From Janthinobacterium sp. CG3 (GTDB taxonomy: Bacteria; Pseudomonadota; Gammaproteobacteria; Burkholderiales; Burkholderiaceae_D): a stretch of 64,000 nt of DNA. Each line of letters begins with the position of its first letter. The stretch's first letter is position 1. A program made the position numbers and the translations under genes. Under the pieces are notes generated by a model that made no database searches, was not told the origin of the DNA, and saw only the letters and a program-made list of their open reading frames with translations. Shown here one piece after another: positions 46,263-55,083 of this stretch. The stretch is from positions 4,660,461 through 4,724,460 of the forward strand of contig NZ_KB467824.1 of the NCBI RefSeq assembly GCF_000344615.1, in the 5' to 3' direction.

Positions 46263-47969
46263 ATGGATATCAATAAACGTACCATCCTGTGGATCGTGTT
46301 TTCCGTGTCGCTGTTCTTCCTTTGGGATCAGTGGATGGTCTCGAACAAGCACCCGTCGTTCTTCGCCCCGGCGGCGCAGCAGGCCGCGAAGGCGCCCGGC
46401 GCCACGTCCGACCTGCCCGCCGCGGTAGGCGCGGCCACCGGCGCCGCGGCGCTGCCGGGCGCGCTCGCGCCGGCGGCCGCCGTCAAGGGTGAGCGCATCA
46501 GCGTCACCACCGACGTCGTCAAGGCCGACATCGACACCCTCGGCGGCCAGCTGGTGCGCCTGGAACTGTTGCAGTTCAAGGATGGTATCGACCAGAAGAA
46601 AAACCAGGTCCTGTTCGACGTCAACGCCGGCGCCGGCAAAACCTACTTGGCGCAAACCGGCCTGGTGGGCGCCACCGCCGGCAGCTTTCCGACCCACCAG
46701 ACGGTGTTCGCGGCCCAGCCCGGCGCGCGCGCGCTGGACGGCGGCAACCAGGTCCAGCTCGTGCTGGAAGCGGTCGAAGGCGGCGTCAAGCTGACCAAGA
46801 CCTTCACGTTCAAGCGCGGCGACTACGTCATCGACGTGCGCCACGACGTCAGCAACGTCGGCGCCGCGCCGGTCAAGCCGGAGCTGTACATGCAGCTGGT
46901 GCACGACGGCCACAAGCCGGCCGGCGACTCCTACTTCAACAGCAGCTACACCGGCCCGACGCTGTACACCGCCGCCGACAAGTACAAGAAGCTGACGTTC
47001 GAGAAGATCGAGAAGGAAGACGCCGAGCAGCTGGCCAAGCCGGACCGCAAGGTCGTGCCGGACCATCCGACCCACGCCGACAACGGCTGGGTGGCGATTT
47101 CGCAGCACTTCTTCGTCTCGGCCCTGGTGCCGCAGGATAAGGTCGCGCGCGACATCTTCACCAAGAAGGTCGGCAACAACACCTACGCAGTCGGCGTCGT
47201 CATGCCGCTCGGTACGCTGGCGCCCGGCGCCACCATCACCAACAGCGCCAAGCTGTACTCCGGCCCGCAGCAAGCCAAGTTGCTCGAGCCGGTCGCCGAA
47301 GGCCTGGACCTGGTGAAGGACTACGGCATGCTGACGATAATCGCCAAGCCGATCTTCTGGGTCATGGAACAGATCCACAAAGTGCTGGGCAACTGGGGCT
47401 GGACCATCATCGCCTTCACGGTCCTGATCAAATTGCTGTTCTTCCCGCTGTCGGCCGCCGGCTACCGCAGCATGGCCAAGATGAAGGTCGTCACGCCGAA
47501 GATGCAGGCCATCCGCGAGCGCCACAAGGGCGACCCGGCCAAGATGAACCAGGCCACGATGGAGCTGTACAAGACCGAGAAGATCAATCCGCTGGGCGGC
47601 TGCCTGCCGATCCTGGTGCAAATGCCGGTGTTCCTGGCGCTGTACTGGGTCTTGCAGGCGTCGGTTGAAATCCGCGGCGCGCCGTGGATAGGCTGGATCA
47701 CCAACCTGGCCGACCCCGACCCTTGGTTCATCCTGCCGGTGCTGTACGCGATCTCGATGTATATCACCACCAAGCTGAACCCGGCCCCGGCCGATCCGAT
47801 GCAGGCCAAGATGATGTTGTTCATGCCGCTGGCGTTCTCGGTCATGTTCTTCTTCTTCCCGTCCGGCCTGGTGCTGTACTGGGTCGTCAACAACGTCCTG
47901 TCGATCGGCCAGCAATGGGTGATCACCAAGAAGTACGCGCCGTCGACGCCGATCTCGCTGCTCAAATAA
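46263..47969 (+). CDS. yidC: membrane protein insertase YidC
   Basis: 568 residues. N-terminal membrane anchor ([20 protein letters not shown]), an Ala/Pro-rich linker, a large periplasmic beta-sandwich (~75-345), then the conserved insertase core with ~5 membrane helices: [40 protein letters not shown] and a final [20 protein letters not shown]. The hydrophilic-groove arginine lies in the first core loop region. ATG at 46263. Typical Gram-negative (P1-containing) YidC. A strong terminator follows at 47990. Confidence 0.97.
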   Translation: MDINKRTILWIVFSVSLFFLWDQWMVSNKHPSFFAPAAQQAAKAPGATSDLPAAVGAATGAAALPGALAPAAAVKGERISVTTDVVKADIDTLGGQLVRLELLQFKDGIDQKKNQVLFDVNAGAGKTYLAQTGLVGATAGSFPTHQTVFAAQPGARALDGGNQVQLVLEAVEGGVKLTKTFTFKRGDYVIDVRHDVSNVGAAPVKPELYMQLVHDGHKPAGDSYFNSSYTGPTLYTAADKYKKLTFEKIEKEDAEQLAKPDRKVVPDHPTHADNGWVAISQHFFVSALVPQDKVARDIFTKKVGNNTYAVGVVMPLGTLAPGATITNSAKLYSGPQQAKLLEPVAEGLDLVKDYGMLTIIAKPIFWVMEQIHKVLGNWGWTIIAFTVLIKLLFFPLSAAGYRSMAKMKVVTPKMQAIRERHKGDPAKMNQATMELYKTEKINPLGGCLPILVQMPVFLALYWVLQASVEIRGAPWIGWITNLADPDPWFILPVLYAISMYITTKLNPAPADPMQAKMMLFMPLAFSVMFFFFPSGLVLYWVVNNVLSIGQQWVITKKYAPSTPISLLK

Positions 47970-47989
47970 AACCGGCTTGCCCGGTTCGC

Positions 47990-48018
47990 AAAAAAGCCCG
48001 CCCAGCGCGGGCTTTTTT
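47990..48018. terminator. intrinsic terminator after yidC
   Basis: AAAAAAGCCCGC (47990-48001), 5-nt loop, GCGGGCTTTTTT (48007-48018): perfect 12-bp stem, symmetric A and T runs. Confidence 0.92.
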
Positions 48019-48023
48019 CATGT

Positions 48024-48080
48024 CGGGGACAGACCACGATTTCCGAGAAAGTATTTCCCGGAAATCGTGGTCTGTCCCCG
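48024..48080. repeat. 22-bp perfect palindrome element (CGGGGACAGACCACG type)
   Basis: Left arm 48024-48045 (CGGGGACAGACCACGATTTC..) and right arm 48059-48080 (..CGTGGTCTGTCCCCG) are exact inverted copies around a 13-nt spacer. From memory, motifs reading GGGGACAGACCACG recur in Massilia and related genomes. It sits just after the yidC terminator and 53 bp before mnmE, so it may also act as a hairpin. Confidence 0.8.
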
Positions 48081-48132
48081 GTTCGCCGCTGTTTTACGCC
48101 CGCCCGGCGCCCCGATAAATTACAATCACACC

Positions 48133-49512
48133 ATGAAACTCGACTCTTCCCCCATCGCCGCCATCGCCACCGCCCCCGGCCGCGGCGGCATCGGCGTGGT
48201 ACGCGCCTCCGGCAAAAACCTGGCGGCGCTGCAGGCCGCGCTGTTCGGCGCGGCCACCTTGCAGCCGCGCCACGCGACCTATCTGCCGTTCACCGACGCC
48301 GCCGGCGCCCTCATCGACCAGGGCATCGCCATCCATTTCAAGGGCCCGCACTCGTACACCGGCGAGGACGTGCTGGAGTTGCAGGGCCATGGCGGCCCGG
48401 TGGTGCTGCAAATGCTGCTGGCGCGCGTGCTCGAAGCCGGCCGCGAGATCGGCCTGCGCCTGGCCGAGCCGGGCGAATTCACCCGCCGCGCCTTCCTCAA
48501 CGACAAGCTCGACCTGGCCCAGGCCGAGGCCGTGGCCGACCTGATCGACGCCTCCACCGAGGCGGCGGCGAAGTCGGCCTCGCAGTCGCTCTCGGGCGCG
48601 TTCTCGAAAACCATCCACGCGCTGGTCGAGCAGGTCACCGGCCTGCGCATGCTGGTCGAGGCCACGCTCGACTTCCCCGAGGAGGAAATCGACTTCCTGG
48701 AGAAGTCGGACGCGCGCGGCCGGCTTGACGGCGTCATCGGGGCGCTGCGCAAGGTGTTCCAGCAGGCGGCCCAGGGCGCCTTGCTGCGCGAAGGCTTGAA
48801 CGTGGTGCTGGTGGGCCAGCCCAACGTCGGCAAGTCCTCGCTGCTGAACGCGCTGGCCGGGGCCGACGTCGCCATCGTCACGCCGATCGCCGGCACCACC
48901 CGCGACAAGGTCAGCGAAACCATCCAGATCGAGGGCATTCCGCTCAATATTATCGACACCGCCGGCATCCGCGCCATCAACGACGACGTCGACCTGGTCG
49001 AGCGCATCGGTATCGAACGCACCTGGGGCGAGGTCGGCAAGGCCGACGTGATCCTGCACCTGCTCGACGCCGACCACGGCCCGACCCGCGCCGACGAGGG
49101 CATCGTCGCGGCCTTCCCGGACGGCGTGCCGGTGCTGCGGATCTGGAACAAGATCGACCTGTCGGGCCACAAGCCGGCGGTCGACCCGATGGACGACGCC
49201 ACCCACGTCTACCTGTCGGCGCACGAGCATATCGGCATCGACCTGCTGCGCGCCGAACTGCTGCGCATCGCCGGCTGGCAGCAGACCGGCGAGTCGCTGT
49301 ACCTGGCGCGCGAACGCCACTTGATCGCGCTGAAGTCGGCCGGCAAGCACCTCGACTTGGCGGCGGCGCACGCGGCCCAGAGCGACCAGTCGCTCGACCT
49401 GTTCGCCGAGGAGCTGCGGCTGGCGCAGGTGCAGCTGTCGAGCATCACCGGCGCGTTCTCGTCGGACGATTTGCTGGGCGTCATCTTCAGCCGCTTCTGC
49501 ATCGGCAAATAG
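48133..49512 (+). CDS. mnmE: tRNA uridine-5-carboxymethylaminomethyl modification GTPase MnmE
   Basis: 459 residues from ATG 48133 ([21 protein letters not shown], the family N-terminus); no ribosome site is visible. Folate-binding N-terminal domain, helical domain, inserted G domain with [14 protein letters not shown] (G1), IAGTTRD (G2), DTAGIR (G3) and NKIDL (G4), and the C-terminal FCIGK. With MnmG it modifies wobble U34 of tRNAs. An in-frame extension upstream to 47977 runs through the terminator and palindrome and is rejected. Confidence 0.97.
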   Translation: MKLDSSPIAAIATAPGRGGIGVVRASGKNLAALQAALFGAATLQPRHATYLPFTDAAGALIDQGIAIHFKGPHSYTGEDVLELQGHGGPVVLQMLLARVLEAGREIGLRLAEPGEFTRRAFLNDKLDLAQAEAVADLIDASTEAAAKSASQSLSGAFSKTIHALVEQVTGLRMLVEATLDFPEEEIDFLEKSDARGRLDGVIGALRKVFQQAAQGALLREGLNVVLVGQPNVGKSSLLNALAGADVAIVTPIAGTTRDKVSETIQIEGIPLNIIDTAGIRAINDDVDLVERIGIERTWGEVGKADVILHLLDADHGPTRADEGIVAAFPDGVPVLRIWNKIDLSGHKPAVDPMDDATHVYLSAHEHIGIDLLRAELLRIAGWQQTGESLYLARERHLIALKSAGKHLDLAAAHAAQSDQSLDLFAEELRLAQVQLSSITGAFSSDDLLGVIFSRFCIGK

Positions 49513-49627
49513 CGGCGCTACCCGGGCGTGTGGGCGCGGGGCGGATGGCGCGCTCGCGGCGGTCACGCCGCGGTCATGTAAAGTTGATACAATTGTTTCA
49601 CTTTTAACGTGACACTGGATACCCATC

Positions 49628-50794
49628 GTGACTCGCACCCTGCACCGCCCGACCATGTCCCTGCTCTGCGCCGCCAGCGTGGCGGTTTTCCTGTCCGCGT
49701 GCGGCGGCAACGACGCCGACGACCTGCTGAACCCGGGCTCCGCCTGGCCGCCGCAGCCGACCGTGACCGGCCACCGCGGCGCCTCGGCGCTGCGTCCGGA
49801 GCACACGCTGGCCTCCTACCAGAAGGCCATCGACGACGGCGCCGACATCATCGAGCCGGACCTGGTCAGCACCAAGGACGGCGTGCTCGTGGCGCGCCAT
49901 GAAAACGAGATCGGCGGCACCACCGACGTCGCCGGTATTCTCAAGTTCGCCACCCGGAAAGCCACCAAGACCATCGACGGCATACCGGTCACCGGCTGGT
50001 TCACCGAAGACTTCACGCTGGCCGAATTGAAAACCTTGCGCGCCAAGGAGCGCATTCCGGCGAACCGCCCGGCCAACACCGCCTACGACGGCCAGTTCGA
50101 GATCCCGACGCTGCAAGAGGTGCTGGACCTGGTCAAGAAGGAGACCCTCGCCAAGGGGCGCACCATCGGCATTTATCCGGAAACCAAGCATCCGAGCTAC
50201 TTCAAGGAGATTGGCCTGCCGCTGGAAAAGCGCCTGGTCGACCAATTGGTGGCCGGCGGCTACCGCGGCAAGGACGCCGCCGTGTACCTGCAGTCGTTCG
50301 AAGTGGCCAACCTGAAGGAATTGCGTTCGCTGACCAAGATGCGCATCGTCCAGTTGATCGACAATCCGAAGAATCCGCCGGCGCCGAACGGGGCGCCGCG
50401 CAACGCGCCCTACGATTTCGTGGTCGCCAAAAACGGCCGCACCTACGCCGACATGGTGACGCCGGTCGGACTCAAGGAGATCGCCGTCTACGCCGACGTC
50501 GTGTCGCCGTACAAGGAGGTCATCATTCCGCGCACCGCCGCCAATGAGCTGGGGGCGGCCACCAGCTTCGTCGCCGACGCCCACGCGGCCGGCCTGAAGG
50601 TGCATACCTGGACCTTGCGTCCGGAAAATCCTTTCCTGCCGGTGAGCATGCGCGCCCCCGTTGTCACGTCGTTGAGCCAGCGCGGCGACTCGGCGGCCGA
50701 AATCACCGCCTATTTGAAGGCCGGCATCGACGGCTTCTTTACCGACGACCCCGCGGTTGGCCGCGCCGCCGTCACCGCGTTTACCAAGAAGTAA
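49628..50794 (+). CDS. glycerophosphodiester phosphodiesterase lipoprotein (GlpQ-like)
   Basis: 388 residues. The start is GTG 49628 or ATG 49655 (MSLLCAASVAVFLSACGGN); either gives a lipoprotein signal with the lipobox LSAC. GDPD TIM-barrel signatures: TGHRGASALRPEHTLASYQKAIDDGAD (catalytic His/Arg and Glu), IIEPDLVSTKDGVLVARHEN (E/D and His) and a C-terminal KVHTWTLRPEN plus DGFFTDDPAVG. It hydrolyses glycerophosphodiesters to glycerol-3-phosphate in the periplasm. Single gene. Confidence 0.9.
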   Translation: MTRTLHRPTMSLLCAASVAVFLSACGGNDADDLLNPGSAWPPQPTVTGHRGASALRPEHTLASYQKAIDDGADIIEPDLVSTKDGVLVARHENEIGGTTDVAGILKFATRKATKTIDGIPVTGWFTEDFTLAELKTLRAKERIPANRPANTAYDGQFEIPTLQEVLDLVKKETLAKGRTIGIYPETKHPSYFKEIGLPLEKRLVDQLVAGGYRGKDAAVYLQSFEVANLKELRSLTKMRIVQLIDNPKNPPAPNGAPRNAPYDFVVAKNGRTYADMVTPVGLKEIAVYADVVSPYKEVIIPRTAANELGAATSFVADAHAAGLKVHTWTLRPENPFLPVSMRAPVVTSLSQRGDSAAEITAYLKAGIDGFFTDDPAVGRAAVTAFTKK

Positions 50795-50983
50795 GGGCGG
50801 CTTTTGTGGGGTGGCGGATCTCTGGACCCAACTCCGCCGCGCCGGCCGTAACGCATGAGTTTTCCGTATTCTGACACTCTCCGGGCGAGCTGCCGCGCGC
50901 GCTTGAGAATTCTCATGCCTCTAAAATTCCGCTGACGTAACCTTGCTATCAGGCTTGATGCGCGGCGAGGAAAGGGGGCAATC

Positions 50984-51193
50984 TTGGAAACGAAACCGGT
51001 CGCGGCGTCCGACGCCGACACCGACGCCGCCGGCGCGCCGTCGCCAGCGCCCGCGTCGCCGGCGCGCGCGCGCCAGGCTTTGCCGCCCAAGGGCGCGTGC
51101 TGGTACTGCGAAAAGCCGCTCGACAGCGTGCGCCGCTTTTGCGGCAGGGGTTGCGCCGACTCTTTCGACGAAGAGTCCGCGTACAGCGGTTGA
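50984..51193 (+). CDS. small CxxC zinc-ribbon-like protein, 69 aa
   Basis: 69 residues starting at TTG 50984 with an AAAGGGGG ribosome site at good spacing (start inferred). An Ala/Pro-rich first half leads to CWYCEKPLDSVRRFCGRGCADSF, two CxxC/CxxxC pairs forming a probable zinc knuckle, and an acidic tail. No family recognised by name. Convergent with the Hpt gene (20-bp gap). Confidence 0.65.
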   Translation: METKPVAASDADTDAAGAPSPAPASPARARQALPPKGACWYCEKPLDSVRRFCGRGCADSFDEESAYSG

Positions 51194-51213
51194 TCCGCTC
51201 GCTTACCGGGCGC

Positions 51214-51846
51214 TTATTGACGGCGCCGCGTCAGCGCGTGCCAGGCGCCGTCGAAGTCGAACTCATGGGCCGCCGCCGCCACTTCCTGGTAGACGCTCAA
51301 ACCCAGGCTGGCCGCCAGCACGCTGGCCGAACTCTCCAGCACGTCGATGGCGCCGCCGTCGCCTTCCCGCAACAGCGCTGCCAGGCGCGCCAGCAGGGCC
51401 AGCGTGGCCGGCGCGTCCGGGTCGGGTACCGTGACGGGCGGCGCCACATGCTGTTGCGTGGCGTCCGGCAAGGCCGCGCTGATGGCGTGGAGTAGTTCGG
51501 CCAAAGCCAGCTCGAGCTGGCCGAGCGCTTGCTCGAGCGCGTTGGACTGGGCCCGCAGCGCCGCCTCCAGCGCGCCGGCCAGGTGGTACACGGCGCCGGC
51601 GCCTATCATGCCGGCGGCGCCCTTGAGCGTGTGCGCCTTCAGCTGGGCCGGGGCGTACAGGCCGGCCTCGAGCGCGTGGCGGATCTGGTGCGGCGTGCTG
51701 TGGTGGTCGTGCTGGAAGCGCCGCAATAGTTTGAAGTAGAGGACGCGGTCGCCCATGATGCGGTCGAGCCCGTCCTCGGTGTCGAGGACGGGCGGCGCCG
51801 GCGCGGCGCCGGTTGCGGTGGTCGGTGGAGTCGTTGGTTTCATCAT
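51214..51846 (-). CDS. Hpt domain (histidine phosphotransfer) protein
   Basis: 210 residues. LKAHTLKGAAGMIGAGAVYHLAGALE holds the phospho-accepting His72 and the HxLKG signature of Hpt domains. The N-terminal ~20 residues are Pro/Thr/Ala-rich and disordered. No receiver or kinase domain is fused, so it probably relays phosphate for a hybrid kinase encoded elsewhere. ATG-ATG at 51846/51843. Confidence 0.87.
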   Translation of the reverse strand: MMKPTTPPTTATGAAPAPPVLDTEDGLDRIMGDRVLYFKLLRRFQHDHHSTPHQIRHALEAGLYAPAQLKAHTLKGAAGMIGAGAVYHLAGALEAALRAQSNALEQALGQLELALAELLHAISAALPDATQQHVAPPVTVPDPDAPATLALLARLAALLREGDGGAIDVLESSASVLAASLGLSVYQEVAAAAHEFDFDGAWHALTRRRQ

Positions 51847-51971
51847 GCCTGCTCTGCGGACGGGATGACTGAAGCTGTAACGATAGCAGAGTTAGCCAGG
51901 AAGTCCACGCAAAAACGGCGGCGGGCCGAAGGAAACGGCCGCCGCCGGGAAGCGCGCGGGTGCCGCCCTTT

Positions 51972-52919
51972 TTAACGGGTGGTAAAGGACCAGTTTTGGG
52001 TGACTTGGGCGCCGCCCACCGTGCCGGAGAAGCTGACGTCGTAGACGGTTTTTGCGCTCAACCTGGACATCGGAACGATAGCCGCCGCCGAGACTGGCGT
52101 GTAATCGCTGTCCGGCGCGATGTATTTTACTTCCAGCTTGGCGCCGCCGCGCGGGTTCAGCGTAAACGAGCTGACGACGATCGGCGTGTTGTAGTCGGCG
52201 TGGACGCTGATCGGATAGCCCACTTCATTTTTGTCGGGAATAGGATCGGGCGCTTCTGTGTCGCTAAGAAAGAACGTCTGGACATTGATCTGGCCCGCAA
52301 ACGGATAGGAGGCGATTTTCCCCGTCCCCACGCCAGGCCCTATGCCGCCGCGGGCGCCAAAGTTCGTGGTGAAATAGGTCAGGCCGGAGCTAGTCATGCG
52401 GGCGCCGGCGCCGGCTTCCTTCAGCGCCGGCTCGAAGACGGCGAAGCGGTGGTAAATTGCCGTGACCAATTCCTCCGCCAACACCTCGCCCGCCGGTGTG
52501 CTCGCCGCCGCGATGACTTCGGAGGCGAAATAGCCTTGTTGCGGCACGTCGTAAGAGGCGGCCGTCAGGCGCGCCTTCAAGTCGACGCCGGTAAAGCCCG
52601 GATTGCCTGACGTTTGGTTATGTAAGCTGGCGTCCGGTTTGGCGGTGTTGAGGCGCATGTAGTTCGAATGTCCCTGCGTGACGCCGTCCAGCGCGGTGCT
52701 GCGCGTCAGTTGACTCAGGCCCATTTGCTTGCGGCGAAAATTAAACCAGTTGTAGCCGTCGGTCGCCGTGTCGCCAGTCAAGACGGGCGCGCCCGCTTCC
52801 ACCACCACGACCGGGGTGGTTGGCGTGACCGCGCCGCCACCGCCGCCGCCACATCCGGCCAACAGTCCGGTCGCCAGCAGCGCTGAGATTGAGATAGACA
52901 AACGTTGCAAAGGTGCCAT
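51972..52919 (-). CDS. CAP/SCP domain lipoprotein
   Basis: 315 residues from ATG 52919 (MAPLQRLSISISALLATGLLAGCGGGGGG) with AGGAG 9 nt upstream. Signal peptide with lipobox LAGC, then a glycine run. The CAP domain (~65-190) is recognised by YNWFNFRRKQMGLSQL, LDGVTQGHSNYMRLN and AEELVTAIYHRFAVFEPALKEAGAGA (His and Glu of the active-site region). A C-terminal beta-rich module (~215-315) resembles a Big-like domain. Surface-anchored; a lipid/sterol-binding or protease-like role is possible. An extension to 53027 is rejected. Confidence 0.85.
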   Translation of the reverse strand: MAPLQRLSISISALLATGLLAGCGGGGGGAVTPTTPVVVVEAGAPVLTGDTATDGYNWFNFRRKQMGLSQLTRSTALDGVTQGHSNYMRLNTAKPDASLHNQTSGNPGFTGVDLKARLTAASYDVPQQGYFASEVIAAASTPAGEVLAEELVTAIYHRFAVFEPALKEAGAGARMTSSGLTYFTTNFGARGGIGPGVGTGKIASYPFAGQINVQTFFLSDTEAPDPIPDKNEVGYPISVHADYNTPIVVSSFTLNPRGGAKLEVKYIAPDSDYTPVSAAAIVPMSRLSAKTVYDVSFSGTVGGAQVTQNWSFTTR

Positions 52920-53054
52920 GGGAAAGTACTCCTGTCGCGGAAGGATGGGTCTGGTGCGCGCCCCGTATGACGGTTCGGCTGGATAAGAGCTTGATTTTAA
53001 TCGATTTCTCGATCTGAAGGAATCCACCAGGCAACTTTTTCTTGTATCCCAGCC

Positions 53055-53942
53055 GTGCGGCGGCCGCCGCCCCGCGGAGTAGAATACGGGATTGATTCGA
53101 AGGCGCGCTCAGCCGCGCGCCTTTCCACCGCCTCTTTGATTGCCGACAATTTGAACTCTTCCAGCAAGACGCGCCTGCAGCGCGCCAAGTACGCCCTGCC
53201 CAGTTTGGTCACCCTGTTGTCGATCGCCTGCGGCTTTGCCAGCATCGTCATCTCGGTCGACAACGCCGCCGTCGGCAGCCCGGCCGATTACCGCCTGGCC
53301 GCCGCGCTGCTGGTGCTGGCCGGGGTGTTCGACGCGCTCGACGGCTACGTCGCCCGCGCCACCGGCACCAGTTCGCAGTTCGGCATGCAGCTCGACTCGA
53401 TCGCCGACGTGATGAACTTCGGCTGTGCCCCGGCGGTGCTGCTGTATTGCTACGGCTTCGTCTCGATGGGCGGGCACGACCCGCAGTTGCTGCGCCTGGG
53501 CGGCATGGCCAGCTTTTTCTTCGTCGCCTGCGGCGCGATGCGGCTGGCGCGCTTCAACGTCAACGTCGGGCGCACCGACCCGCGCTACTTCGTCGGCATA
53601 CCGATCACCGCCGGCGCCGCCTGCGTGGCGGCCGTGGTGGTGGCCTGGCCTGCGCCGCTGAGCACGGCGGCGCAGGGGTATTGGCTGGTGCTGCTGCTGT
53701 TCGGCGTGGGCAGCCTGATGGTGTCGACGCTGCGCTTTCCCAGCTCGAAGCAAAAGAAAAGCCTGGTCGCGCTGCTGGTCCTGCTGCTCAACGTCGGCTT
53801 GCTGGTCTGGCTGACGACCAGCTTCTTCGTCTGGTTCTTCGCCGCCTACATTACGCTGACCGTGGCGCTGAACCTGGCCTGGTATCTGGGTTGGCGCGGC
53901 ATCGCGCCGCCCGAGGTGTATCCCGACGACGAGGCGATTTGA
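53055..53942 (+). CDS. pssA: CDP-diacylglycerol--serine O-phosphatidyltransferase
   Basis: Up to 295 residues. The CDP-alcohol phosphatidyltransferase motif DGxxARxxxxxxxxGxxxDxxxD is present as DGYVARATGTSSQFGMQLDS with the final Asp after it. Multiple membrane helices follow (FFFVACGAMRLARFNV, then two C-terminal hydrophobic stretches). It makes phosphatidylserine. The start is uncertain: GTG 53055 gives the longest form, while a TTG near 53138 would fit the shorter type and leave the TAGAAT at 53091-53096 as a promoter -10. Confidence 0.9.
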   Translation: MRRPPPRGVEYGIDSKARSAARLSTASLIADNLNSSSKTRLQRAKYALPSLVTLLSIACGFASIVISVDNAAVGSPADYRLAAALLVLAGVFDALDGYVARATGTSSQFGMQLDSIADVMNFGCAPAVLLYCYGFVSMGGHDPQLLRLGGMASFFFVACGAMRLARFNVNVGRTDPRYFVGIPITAGAACVAAVVVAWPAPLSTAAQGYWLVLLLFGVGSLMVSTLRFPSSKQKKSLVALLVLLLNVGLLVWLTTSFFVWFFAAYITLTVALNLAWYLGWRGIAPPEVYPDDEAI

Positions 53943-53979
53943 GTGGCGGCCGGCGGCCGCGTGACGCTGCGGACGCCGT

Positions 53980-53999
53980 GTAAGCCAACGGCGTAAGCG
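53980..53999. repeat. short direct repeat GTAAGCC-N3-GGCGTAAGC, second copy
   Basis: Same arrangement as at 43507 (three central bases differ: AAC versus GCT), found in the 83-bp gap after pssA. Confidence 0.4.
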
Positions 54000-54025
54000 C
54001 GGGTGGTCATAGTCCTTGCGGCGCC

Positions 54026-54952
54026 TCAGGCCACGTCGTGGCCGCGCGCCGCGCGCAGGATGGCGAACCAGTCGCCGCGGCCGAGCGTGAATTGGGTCGC
54101 CTCGACGGCCACCGCGACCGCCTCGACGCGGCCGGTGCCGGTCAGCGGCAGCGGCCGGCACGGCAGTTGCATGATCCATGCGAAGACCACGCTGGCGAAC
54201 GGGCGCTGCAGGCGGTCGGCGATCTCCTTGATCACCGCGCGCAGGCGCTCGCCGTTGGCGTCGCCGGCCTGGAACAGGCGTCCGCCGGCCAGCGGCGACC
54301 AGATCATCGGCGCCACGCCCAGGTCCTGCAAGCCGTCGAAGGTCTCGTCGAACAGCGGCGCCAGGTGCAGCGGCGAGCATTCGACCTGGTTGGTGGCCAG
54401 CGCGAAGCGCCGGTGCAGGCTCTCGAACTGGTGCCGGCTGAAGTTGGAGACGCCGAAATGCAGCACCTTGCCGTCCCGGCGCAGCTGCGTGAACGCTTGC
54501 GCGATCTCGTCGAAATCCATCAGCGGGTCGGGCCGGTGGATCAGCAGCAGGTCGAGGCGGTCGGTGCGCAACTGGCGCAGCGAGTTCTCGGCCGAGGCGA
54601 CGATGTGGGCGGCGCCGGTGTCGTAGTGCGGCAGCGCGTGCTCCGGGCGGTGCGCCGAGACCAGCTTGACGCCGCACTTGCTGACCAGCTGCATGCGCTC
54701 GCGCAGCGCCGGCTGCAAGGCCAGCGCCTCGCCGAACAGGGTTTCGGCGCCGTAGTCGCCATAGATGTCGGCGTGGTCGAAGCTGGTCACGCCCAGTTCG
54801 AGGCACTGCTCGACGAAAACGAGGCGCTGCTGCGCCGTCATGCCCCAGGCGCCCAGGCGCCACATGCCGGCGACCACGCGCGAAAGCTCGGGGCCGTTGG
54901 CGCTGCTGCGGCTGCGCGGGCAGCACAGGTCGGCGGGAAAGGCGTGCGTCAT
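54026..54952 (-). CDS. aldo/keto reductase, YdhF-like
   Basis: 308 residues. AKR fold with FDHADIYGDYGAE (Asp/Tyr), QLVSKCGVK (Lys) and LLLIHRPDPLMD (His): the catalytic tetrad is complete, unlike the paralogue at 19708. WSPLAGGRLFQ and GTGRVEAVAVAVEA are typical of the YdhF oxidoreductase branch. ATG at 54952. NADPH-dependent carbonyl reduction, substrate unknown. Convergent with pssA. Confidence 0.9.
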   Translation of the reverse strand: MTHAFPADLCCPRSRSSANGPELSRVVAGMWRLGAWGMTAQQRLVFVEQCLELGVTSFDHADIYGDYGAETLFGEALALQPALRERMQLVSKCGVKLVSAHRPEHALPHYDTGAAHIVASAENSLRQLRTDRLDLLLIHRPDPLMDFDEIAQAFTQLRRDGKVLHFGVSNFSRHQFESLHRRFALATNQVECSPLHLAPLFDETFDGLQDLGVAPMIWSPLAGGRLFQAGDANGERLRAVIKEIADRLQRPFASVVFAWIMQLPCRPLPLTGTGRVEAVAVAVEATQFTLGRGDWFAILRAARGHDVA

Positions 54953-54991
54953 GGCGGACTTTCGGGTTGGCGTTTGGTCCGATTATAAGAC

Positions 54992-55014
54992 GAAGCCCGC
55001 ACGCGGCGGGCTTC
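54992..55014. terminator. hairpin terminator downstream of the carboxypeptidase gene
   Basis: GAAGCCCGC (54992-55000), 5-nt loop, GCGGGCTTC (55006-55014). No long T run follows on the minus strand (TCTTATAA), so it may be weak. It adjoins REP copy 4. Confidence 0.6.
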
Positions 55015-55018
55015 TCTA

Positions 55019-55058
55019 TCGTAGGTCGGATGAGCGGCACGCGTCATCCGACCTACGA
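55019..55058. repeat. REP-like palindromic element, copy 4 (perfect arms)
   Basis: CGTAGGTCGGATGA (55020-55033) and TCATCCGACCTACG (55044-55057) are perfect 14-bp inverted arms (15 with the flanking T/A) around a 10-nt spacer. The cleanest copy of the family also at 16.6, 20.8 and 22.2 kb. It lies between the tandem carboxypeptidase and aldo-keto reductase genes. Confidence 0.9.
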
Positions 55059-55083
55059 AAAGCGCGTTAAGCGGCCATGCGGC

